Origin: Alphaproteobacteria bacterium
GTDB taxonomy: Bacteria; Pseudomonadota; Alphaproteobacteria; Rhodobacterales; Rhodobacteraceae
Assembly (NCBI GenBank): GCA_030425945.1
Contig: JAUHZL010000002.1
Location: 1-42,181 of the forward strand
Reading direction: 5' to 3'
Length of the DNA stretch: 42,181 bases
Shown in pieces: positions 35,106-42,181 of this stretch. The translations under genes were made by a program, and so were the position numbers. The notes beneath the pieces were generated by a model that saw only the letters and a program-made list of their open reading frames with translations, was not told where the DNA came from and searched no databases. Each line of letters opens with the position of its first letter. The first letter of the stretch is position 1.

Positions 35106-35685
35106 AGCCCCCTTGACGCCCGCGGTGCGACCGGCCCCCGATACGGCCATGCACAGCGACGAGGACCTTGCCCGCAGGACGAAGGACGGTGACGGTGCCG
35201 CCTTCGCGGCGCTGCTCGAGCGGCATTACGACCGGGTGTTCCGACTCGGGTTCCGCCTGCTCGGCAGCCGGGCCGAGGCCGAGGACCTCGCGCAGGATGT
35301 CTGCGCCGCGCTGCCCGGCAAGATCGGCGGGTATCGCGGCGAGGCGCGGTTCACCACCTGGCTCTACCGGGTCACGGTGAACGCCGCCGAGGATCGCCGC
35401 CGCCGCAGCGCCCGCCAGACCCGGCTTGCCGCCGACTGGGGCCTGCACGAGATCGACCGGCAGGCTGGCCTTGCCGAGGACGCCGAGGCGCGGACCTGGC
35501 TTGCCGAGGCGATGCGCAGCCTGCCCGACGAGTTGGTGACGACGCTGGCGCTGCTCTTGGACGAGGGCATGACCCATGCCGAGGCGGGGCAGGTGCTGGG
35601 CGTGTCCGAAGGCACGATCCACTGGCGGATGGCGGAGGTGCGCAAGCGCCTGCGCGCCCTTCACGCGAAGGAGTTGGAGGCATGA
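35095..35685 (+). CDS. ECF-type RNA polymerase sigma factor
   Basis: Sigma2 FRLGFRLLGSRAEAEDLAQDVCAAL..GYRGEARFTTWLYRVTVNAAEDRRRR; sigma4 MTHAEAGQVLGVSEGTIHWRMAEVRKRLR. GTG at 35095 overlaps the tamB stop; ATG at 35149 is an alternative start. Confidence 0.9.
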   Translation: MTTEAPLTPAVRPAPDTAMHSDEDLARRTKDGDGAAFAALLERHYDRVFRLGFRLLGSRAEAEDLAQDVCAALPGKIGGYRGEARFTTWLYRVTVNAAEDRRRRSARQTRLAADWGLHEIDRQAGLAEDAEARTWLAEAMRSLPDELVTTLALLLDEGMTHAEAGQVLGVSEGTIHWRMAEVRKRLRALHAKELEA

Positions 35686-37580
35686 CCGACGATCCTCTCG
35701 ACCGTCTGGCCCGCGAGATGACCCGCGCCACCCCGGAGGTCGATCCGGCTGCGAAGGCGCGCGCGCTGGCCCTGGCGCAAAAAAACTTCGAGGCCCGCCA
35801 AGGAACCGGCTCCGACGCGCGTCCCATGTCCGATCGCCCCAGACAGGGGGCGGGGTTCTGGACAGGAGTTCGCACCATGCTTTCGCACTTCCCCACGCGC
35901 GCCGCGCTCGTCACTTCCACCGGCCTTGTCGCCGTCGCCCTCGTCGTGACCTTCCCCGCGCTGCGGGACATGGGTCCGCCCCCGGTGGTTCCGCTGACCT
36001 CCGACGACAGCGAGGCACCGCTGGTGGAACCGGTCGTCATCGACGCGCTGCCCGCCCCGCTGCCCGCGCCCGCCCCGATGCTGGCCGACCGCGCGGCGGC
36101 GGTGAAGCTGTCGGCACCGCAGATGGAACTCGCCGTCGGTGCCATGGCCCCCGACGCGCTCTACCGTCCGCCCGAAGCCGACACCGAAGCCTTTGCCAAC
36201 GCGGACGAGAACCCGGTGAAGATCGCCGCCGAGGCGCCCGTTTCGACTTTCTCCGCCGACGTGGACACCGCGTCCTGGGCGGTCATCCGGTCGTCGATCC
36301 TGAGCGGAATGATGCCCCCGAAGGACGCCGTCCGGATCGAGGAGATGGTGAACTACTTCCCCTACGACCTGGCCGCGCCGGAGGATGACACGCCGTTCCG
36401 TCCCACCGTCACCCTGACGCAGACGCCGTGGAACCCGGACACCCGCCTGCTGCGCATCGCGCTGCAGGGCCGGATGCCGCCGGTGGCGGAGCGTCCGCCG
36501 CTCAACCTCGTCTTCCTCATCGACACGTCCGGCTCGATGCAGGACGCCGACAAGCTGCCGCTTCTGAAGCAGTCCTTCCGTCTGATGCTGTCCGAACTCC
36601 GCCCCGAGGATCAGGTCGCCATTGTCACCTATGCCGGCAGCGCGGGCGAGGTGCTGGCCCCGACCCCGGCGGGCGACCGGGCCACGATCCTCGCCGCGCT
36701 CGACCGGCTGGAGGCGGGCGGTTCGACCGCCGGGCAGGAGGGGCTGCAACAGGCCTATGCCACCGCCGCGAAGATGCAGGCCGAGGGCGAGGTCAGCCGG
36801 GTCCTGCTCGCTACCGACGGGGACTTCAACGTCGGCCTGTCCGATCCGGCCGCGCTCGAGAAGTTCATCGCCGACCGCCGGGACGAAGGCGTCTATCTCT
36901 CGGTCCTCGGTTTCGGGCGCGGCAACCTCGACGATGCCACGATGCAGGCGCTGGCGCAGAACGGGAACGGGCAGGCGGCCTACATCGACACGCTGATGGA
37001 GGCCCGCAAGGTGCTGGTGGACCAGTTGACCGGCGCGCTGTTCCCGATTGCCGACGACGTGAAGGTGCAGGTCGAGTTCAACCCGGCCGCCGTCGCCGAG
37101 TATCGCCTGATCGGCTACGAAACCCGGGCGCTGAACCGCGAGGATTTCAACAACGACCGGGTCGACGCGGGCGAGATCGGCGCGGGCCATGCCGTTACCG
37201 CGCTCTACGAGGTCACCCCGGTCGGCTCGCCCGCCGTGCTGAACGATCCGCTGCGCTACGGGGCAGGCGATGCGCCGTCCGGTCCGGCCGATGAACTGGC
37301 CTTCCTGCGCCTGCGCTACAAGGCGCCGGGCACCGATACCTCGCAGCTGATCGAACAGCCCATCCCGGCCACCGTGACCGAGGCGGATACCGAAACCCGC
37401 TTCGCCGCCGCCATCGCGGGGTTCGGCCAGCTTCTGCGGGGCTCGGACTATGTCACCGGGTGGGGGTTTGGGGACGCCATCGCGCTGGCCGACGGCGCGA
37501 CCGGCAGCGATCCCTTCGGCTACCGGCGCGAGGCGGTGTCGCTGATGCGGCTCGCGGACAGCTTGTCAGACGCAAACTAA
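35682..37580 (+). CDS. VWA domain protein (YfbK-like) with N-terminal anti-sigma-like segment and TM helix
   Basis: Short N-terminal helical region and TM (TRAALVTSTGLVAVALVVTFPAL); VSTFSADVDTASWAVIRSSILSGMMPPKDAVRIEEMVNYFPYD; MIDAS FLIDTSGSMQ; C-terminal YfbK-like region. ATGA overlap with the sigma gene. Confidence 0.9.
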   Translation: MTDDPLDRLAREMTRATPEVDPAAKARALALAQKNFEARQGTGSDARPMSDRPRQGAGFWTGVRTMLSHFPTRAALVTSTGLVAVALVVTFPALRDMGPPPVVPLTSDDSEAPLVEPVVIDALPAPLPAPAPMLADRAAAVKLSAPQMELAVGAMAPDALYRPPEADTEAFANADENPVKIAAEAPVSTFSADVDTASWAVIRSSILSGMMPPKDAVRIEEMVNYFPYDLAAPEDDTPFRPTVTLTQTPWNPDTRLLRIALQGRMPPVAERPPLNLVFLIDTSGSMQDADKLPLLKQSFRLMLSELRPEDQVAIVTYAGSAGEVLAPTPAGDRATILAALDRLEAGGSTAGQEGLQQAYATAAKMQAEGEVSRVLLATDGDFNVGLSDPAALEKFIADRRDEGVYLSVLGFGRGNLDDATMQALAQNGNGQAAYIDTLMEARKVLVDQLTGALFPIADDVKVQVEFNPAAVAEYRLIGYETRALNREDFNNDRVDAGEIGAGHAVTALYEVTPVGSPAVLNDPLRYGAGDAPSGPADELAFLRLRYKAPGTDTSQLIEQPIPATVTEADTETRFAAAIAGFGQLLRGSDYVTGWGFGDAIALADGATGSDPFGYRREAVSLMRLADSLSDAN

Positions 37581-37603
37581 GCAAATCGCATAGTATGCAA
37601 GAA

Positions 37604-37629
37604 AAAGGGCGGCCCCCAGGCCGCCCTTT
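37604..37629. terminator. Bidirectional intrinsic terminator
   Basis: AAAGGGCGGCC-CCCA-GGCCGCCCTTT perfect 11-bp stem between two convergent genes, with A/T at both bases. Confidence 0.88.
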
Positions 37630-37648
37630 CGCTGTTCCGATCCGGTCC

Positions 37649-38863
37649 TTACTCGGCGGGAACCGCGGCCGCTGCGGTCCGGCCTGCCCCGAAGTGACGG
37701 GCGTTCAGGTAGAAGACCAGCGCGATCATCGCGATCTGGAAGGCCAGGGCGACCGCGGTGAAGGCCCAGTAGGCAACCCCGAACTTCACGATCAGGCCGG
37801 TGGCGACGAGGCCCTTGTTGATGAAGAAGTGCAGCATCACCGACAGAGCGACACCGGGGCAGACCAGGGTGTAGGCGCCCGGCGAGGTCTTGTCGCCGAA
37901 GACGAAGGACCCGAGGTAGCCCTGCTTGCGCAGCACGGCGAGGCCGAGACCGAGGATACCGAACTGCACCGCCAGCACCTTGGCGAGGAAGCTCATGGTT
38001 TCGGCGGCGGTGCCGTGCACCTCGAAGGTGGTGTGCAGGCCGTGGTCCTGCCGCAGCACCATGATGCCCAGAACGGTCATCAGCGGGATCAGGATCAGCA
38101 GCGTCGGGGCGGCTTCCCGCGCGGTGCCGTAGTGCAGCATCGAGTTGAACGCGGTGATCCCGGCGACCAGCGCGTAGAGGACGGCGAGGGTGCCGAACAC
38201 CGTGGACAGGACCAGCGCCGTGCCGACGGTGGCAGGCACGCTGCTCATCGCGGCGGGGGCGGACAGGCCAACCGCGACCATGGCCAGCGCGAAGGCGGGC
38301 AGCAGTTGCGCGAAGCTGTTGTGCAGCGTCACGTCGAACAGGCCGCCCTTCGACAGAACCCGGCCGAGGAAGTCACCGATATAGGCAAAGGCGAGGATAC
38401 CGACGAGGACGAAAGCCGCCATCGCCGCCGGGAACAGGTATTCCACGATGTTCCACAGGCCCGGCACGAAGACGAGGCCCAGCAGGAAGCCGACGTTGAT
38501 GCTCATCGCCAGCGCCAGCGGCAGGGCAAGAAGCGTCGTTTCGCCGTTCGAATTGCGCAGCGTCTCGTAGGCGTCGGTCTTCCGGAACGCGTTGAACTTG
38601 CCGAGGTTCCACGCGAGGTAGCGCAGGTTGAGCACACCGAAGACGGCGACACCGGCCATGCCCAGCACGATGGCAATCTGCAGCGGCAGGGACCCGGAGC
38701 CGAACGCGGCGGCGATGTCCTCGAACACGGGGACCGACTGGCCCGGGTGCTTCACCCAGAACATCAGGTACATGAAGAACGTGACGGCAAGGCCGCCAGC
38801 GCCCACGGAGGACAGGAAGTAGAGCGGGGCGTAGCCGGTATTCGCGGCGGAGCGGGGCGACAT
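37649..38863 (-). CDS. Polytopic (about 10 TM) membrane protein, SLAC1/TehA-like or TsoY-like; family uncertain
   Basis: ATG 38863 after GGAGGGA; repeated hydrophobic segments; motif YTLVCPGVALSVMLHFFINKGLV. Family assignment from recall only. Confidence 0.7.
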   Translation of the reverse strand: MSPRSAANTGYAPLYFLSSVGAGGLAVTFFMYLMFWVKHPGQSVPVFEDIAAAFGSGSLPLQIAIVLGMAGVAVFGVLNLRYLAWNLGKFNAFRKTDAYETLRNSNGETTLLALPLALAMSINVGFLLGLVFVPGLWNIVEYLFPAAMAAFVLVGILAFAYIGDFLGRVLSKGGLFDVTLHNSFAQLLPAFALAMVAVGLSAPAAMSSVPATVGTALVLSTVFGTLAVLYALVAGITAFNSMLHYGTAREAAPTLLILIPLMTVLGIMVLRQDHGLHTTFEVHGTAAETMSFLAKVLAVQFGILGLGLAVLRKQGYLGSFVFGDKTSPGAYTLVCPGVALSVMLHFFINKGLVATGLIVKFGVAYWAFTAVALAFQIAMIALVFYLNARHFGAGRTAAAAVPAE

Positions 38864-38896
38864 GGGGTGGTCCCTCCATATAATTGACTGCGGCAA

Positions 38897-38931
38897 TCAT
38901 TATCGCCCGCAAGTTTAGTTGTCAACGACAA
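38897..38931 (-). promoter_or_regulatory. Putative sigma70 promoter of the membrane-protein gene with overlapping TTGTC-N3-GACAA dyad
   Basis: Minus strand TTGACA (38925-38920) then GATAAT/TAATGA 15-17 bp later; dyad TTGTCAACGACAA 38919-38931. Confidence 0.55.
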
Positions 38932-38945
38932 TAAATCCTACATCT

Positions 38946-38954
38946 TGTGGATAA
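38946..38954 (-). promoter_or_regulatory. Consensus DnaA box TTATCCACA
   Basis: TGTGGATAA on the plus strand in the intergenic region upstream of smc. Confidence 0.6.
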
Positions 38955-39050
38955 CCGCCCTGCGCCAGCGGTATCTGGGGGTGCGGCGTTGACTCACCGC
39001 CCGGGACCCCGGACAAATGACAGACCTGCAGCAAATCCGAGTCGCCCGCC

Positions 39051-42000
39051 TTGCGTTTCACGCGCCTCCGCCTCAACGGCTTCAAGAGCTTCGTCGATCC
39101 CACCGACCTGATCATCTCGGAGGGATTGACGGGCGTGGTCGGGCCGAACGGCTGCGGCAAGTCGAACCTGCTCGAGGCGCTGCGCTGGGTCATGGGCGAG
39201 AACCGCCCGACCGCGATGCGCGGCGGCGGGATGGAAGACGTGATCTTCGCCGGGGCCGCCACCCGGCCCGCGCGCAACTACGCCGAGGTGACGCTGGTCC
39301 TCGACAACTCGGACCGTCGCGCGCCGCCGGGGTTCAACGACCTCGACCAGCTCGAGATCGTGCGCCGGATCACCCGCGATGTCGGTTCGGCCTACCGCGC
39401 GGCGGGCAAGGAAGTGCGGGCCCGCGATGTCCAGATGCTGTTTGCCGACGCCTCGACCGGCGCGCATTCGCCCGCGCTGGTGCGGCAGGGCCAGATTTCG
39501 GAACTGATCAACGCCCGGCCAAAGGCACGCCGCCGCATTCTCGAGGAAGCGGCCGGGATCAGCGGCCTCTACCAGCGCCGCCACGAGGCCGAGCTCAAGC
39601 TCAACAGCACCGAAACCAACCTGTTCCGCGTCGATGACGTGCTGGAGAGCCTCGCCCAGCAACTGTCGCAACTGACCCGGCAGGCCAAGCAGGCCGCTCG
39701 TTACCGCGAGATCGGGGCCGAGATTCGCCGCGCCGAGGGGCTGCTGCTCTATCGCCGCTGGCGCGAGGCCGACCAGGCCGCGTCCGAGGCGCGCGCCACC
39801 CAGGCCGACCGCCTGCGCGCCGCATCGGAGGCCGAGCGGGCCGCCCGCATCGCCGCCGCCGCCCGCGAGGCCGCCGAGGACGCCCTGCCGCCCCTGCGCG
39901 AGGAAGAGGCGATCGCCGCCGCGGTCCTCCAGCGCCTGCTCGTGCAGCGCGACACCCTGACCGAACAGGAAAGCCGCGCGCGCGAGCGGATCGAAACGCT
40001 GGCGGCCCGGATCGCCCAGATCGACAAGGATGCCGAACGCGAAGCGGCGCTGAACCGTGACGCGGGCGAGACGATCGATCGCCTCACCTGGGAACAGACC
40101 GAGCTGGAAAAGGCCGGGGACGGCCATGACCGCCGCCTTGCCGCTGCCGCCGAAGCGGCCCGGGCCGCGGGCGACGTGTTGTCGGAACGCGAGACCGCGC
40201 TCTCCGAGATGACCGAGGACGTCGCGCGCCTGTCGGCCCGGCACCAGTCCGCCGAGCGTCTCGTCGCCGAGAACCGCCGCGCCGCCGAACGCGCCGAGGA
40301 TGAGCGCACCCGCGCCGAGACCGCCGCCGCCGAGGCCCGCGCCCGCGCCGAGACCCTGCGCGCCGAAACTGCCCGTGCCGCCGCCGAGGCCGAGGCTGCC
40401 GAGGCCCGCGCCGCTGCCGCCGAAACCGCGCTGGCCGAGGCCGAGGCCGAGCGCGCCGCCCTGCAGTCGCGCGAAAGCGACGCCCGCGCCGCCCGGTCCG
40501 AGGCCGAGGGCGAGGTGGGTGCCCTGCGGGCCGAGGTCTCGGGCCTCGCGCGCATCGTGGACCGGGAAACCGGCGGCGGGGCGCAGTTGCTCGATACGCT
40601 CAGCGTGGACGACGGGTTCGAGGCCGCGCTGGGCGCCGCCCTCGGCGACGATCTGAAATACGGTCGCACCGAAGGCGCCGGCTGCTCGGGCTGGGCCGAT
40701 CTGCCTGCCTATCCCGACACCGCCCCGCTGCCCGACGGCGCCGCCCCGCTCGCCCCCCACGTCCGCGCGCCCGAGGTGCTCGCCCGCCGCCTGTCCCGCA
40801 TCGGCCTGGTGCCCGACGCCGCCACCGGCGCCCGCCTGCAGCCTGCGTTGCAGCCCGGTCAGCGCCTCGTGACGCAGGCGGGCGATCTCTGGCGCTGGGA
40901 CGGCTTCTCGACCCGTGCGGACGAGGCATCGTCAGCCACCGCGCTGCGGCTCCAGCAGGTCAACCGGCTCGCCGCGCTGCGCCGCCAGCTCGATGACCTC
41001 GAAGCCCGCGCCGAGGTTGCCCGCGCGGCGCATGAAGACCTTCTCGCGGACCTCGCCGAGGCGACCGAGCGCGACAAGGCGGCGCGGGCCGCCCGTCGCG
41101 CCGCCGATGCCGCCCAGTCCGACACCAGCCGGGCGCAATCGCGGGCCGAGGCCGAACTGAACCTTGCCGAGGGCAAGGTCGAAACTCTGTCGCATTCCGC
41201 GATCCGCCACGCCGAGGATGCTTCCGCCGCCCGCGCCGCGCTGGCCGAGGCCGAGCGCACCCTCGCCGGTCTCGAGAACCTCGCCGACGCCCGCGCCACG
41301 CTGGAAGAGGTCAAGGTCACCGTCGAAGCCGCCCGGATGACGATGATGGCCCGCCGGTCGGCCCATGACGAGGTTCGCCGCGAGGGCGAAGCGCGCCTCA
41401 AGCGCAGCCAGCAGATCACGACCGAGATCAGCGGCTGGCGGCACCGTCTCGACAGCGCCGCCGCCCGCGGGGCCGATCTGGCCGAGCGTCGGACCGCCGC
41501 CGAGGCCGAGCTGAAGGACGCGCAGGCCGCGCCGGAAGAGATTGCAGCGAAACGGGCCGCGCTGGGCTACGAGATCGACCGCGCCGAGGCCCGCAAGGCC
41601 GAAGCGGGCGATCTGCTGGCCGCCGGGGAAGCCGCGCTGCGCGAGGCGTCCGCGTCCGAGCGTGCCGCCGACCAGGCCGCGTCCGAGGCCCGCGAGGCCC
41701 GCGCCCGCGCCGAGGCCCGCGCCGAAGCCGCCGCCGAGGCGGTCACCCTTGCCGCTGAGCGGATCGAGGAGGCGCTGGAAGTCACGCCGGAGCAGCTTCT
41801 CGAAACGCTGGGGGCCGACCCCGACCGCCTGCCGCCCGCCGACGAGATCGACATCGAACTCGCCCGCCTGCGCCGCCAGCGCGATGCGCTCGGGGCCGTC
41901 AACCTGCGGGCCGAGGAAGACCGCAAGGCGGTCGAGACCGAGTATGACCAGCTCGCCAAGGAGAAGGGCGACCTCGAGGAGGCGATCAAGAAGCTGCGCG

Positions 42001-42181
42001 CCGGGATCGCCGGGCTGAACCGCGAAGGCCGCGAACGCCTGCTGACCGCCTTCGAGGAGGTGAACCGCAACTTCGCGACCCTCTTCACCCATCTCTTCGG
42101 CGGCGGCGAGGCGAAGCTGGTTCTGGTCGAATCGGACGACCCGCTGGAAGCCGGGCTCGAGATCATGTGCCAGCCGCCCGG
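39051..42181 (+). CDS. smc: Chromosome segregation protein SMC (5' part; 3' end beyond window)
   Basis: TTG start; (M)RFTRLRLNGFKSFVDPTDLIISEGLTGVVGPNGCGKSNLLEALRWVMGENRPTAMRGGGMEDVIFAG (Walker A); long Ala/Glu/Arg coiled coil; reduced hinge around 40550-40930; no stop before window end. Confidence 0.95.
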   Translation, partial: MRFTRLRLNGFKSFVDPTDLIISEGLTGVVGPNGCGKSNLLEALRWVMGENRPTAMRGGGMEDVIFAGAATRPARNYAEVTLVLDNSDRRAPPGFNDLDQLEIVRRITRDVGSAYRAAGKEVRARDVQMLFADASTGAHSPALVRQGQISELINARPKARRRILEEAAGISGLYQRRHEAELKLNSTETNLFRVDDVLESLAQQLSQLTRQAKQAARYREIGAEIRRAEGLLLYRRWREADQAASEARATQADRLRAASEAERAARIAAAAREAAEDALPPLREEEAIAAAVLQRLLVQRDTLTEQESRARERIETLAARIAQIDKDAEREAALNRDAGETIDRLTWEQTELEKAGDGHDRRLAAAAEAARAAGDVLSERETALSEMTEDVARLSARHQSAERLVAENRRAAERAEDERTRAETAAAEARARAETLRAETARAAAEAEAAEARAAAAETALAEAEAERAALQSRESDARAARSEAEGEVGALRAEVSGLARIVDRETGGGAQLLDTLSVDDGFEAALGAALGDDLKYGRTEGAGCSGWADLPAYPDTAPLPDGAAPLAPHVRAPEVLARRLSRIGLVPDAATGARLQPALQPGQRLVTQAGDLWRWDGFSTRADEASSATALRLQQVNRLAALRRQLDDLEARAEVARAAHEDLLADLAEATERDKAARAARRAADAAQSDTSRAQSRAEAELNLAEGKVETLSHSAIRHAEDASAARAALAEAERTLAGLENLADARATLEEVKVTVEAARMTMMARRSAHDEVRREGEARLKRSQQITTEISGWRHRLDSAAARGADLAERRTAAEAELKDAQAAPEEIAAKRAALGYEIDRAEARKAEAGDLLAAGEAALREASASERAADQAASEAREARARAEARAEAAAEAVTLAAERIEEALEVTPEQLLETLGADPDRLPPADEIDIELARLRRQRDALGAVNLRAEEDRKAVETEYDQLAKEKGDLEEAIKKLRAGIAGLNREGRERLLTAFEEVNRNFATLFTHLFGGGEAKLVLVESDDPLEAGLEIMCQPP

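Noticed and set aside
31320-35150. 1276-aa (and 677-aa at 31160-33193) minus-strand ORFs opposite tamB
   Set aside because: Antisense shadow of tamB codon bias; no recognisable domain.
39017-39637. Plus-strand ATG ORF at 39017 as a possible smc start or separate gene
   Set aside because: It is out of frame with the conserved SMC sequence and becomes Arg-rich nonsense after a few codons.
40261-40470. GCC/GAG-rich direct repeats within smc as a tandem repeat locus
   Set aside because: Explained by Ala/Glu/Arg coiled-coil composition; no exact periodic unit.
38994-40760. 588-aa Gly-rich minus-strand ORF opposite smc
   Set aside because: Complement of Ala/Glu/Arg coiled-coil codons; no domain or Shine-Dalgarno support.
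1-42181. CRISPR arrays, tRNA/rRNA genes, prophage or defence islands
   Set aside because: No regularly spaced repeats, no tRNA-like cloverleaf noticed in intergenic gaps, and no phage or defence gene families seen.

Overview
High-GC window, most likely alphaproteobacterial (Rhodobacterales-like; inferred from base composition and gene families, not proven). From left to right: (1) the 3' end of an IS66-family element at 1-127, whose terminal repeat interrupts a small membrane-protein gene; (2) a dense polycarboxylate/organic-acid catabolic and transport region (about 0.2-28.5 kb). It contains tcuA/tcuB-like tricarballylate oxidation genes with a GntR regulator and an isocitrate/isopropylmalate-type dehydrogenase, facing a divergent run of AbrB-type permease, GGT-like hydrolase, TctC-like binding protein, TctA-TctB fusion permease, PrpF isomerase, ThDP enzyme, 86-aa orphan and D-2-hydroxyacid dehydrogenase. 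Next come LysR/RraA, a TauE permease, a DctB/DctD-type two-component pair beside a TAXI-TRAP transporter, an AEC permease, and a 2OG-dioxygenase/class II aldolase/3-HIBDH cassette with a divergent LysR; (3) an envelope cluster tamA-tamB-ECF sigma-VWA protein ending in a strong terminator; (4) a polytopic membrane protein divergent from the 5' part of smc, which runs off the right edge. The most interesting leads are the combined tricarballylate/TTT/PrpF/GGT gene set, a DctD-like regulator without a canonical GAFTGA loop and with a hexanucleotide repeat before Walker A, the TamAB-sigma-VWA linkage, possible shared operator repeats, phased DnaA-box-like sequences and a TTG start for smc. No tRNA, rRNA or CRISPR array was found. 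All calls are by eye from sequence; no database searches were run.
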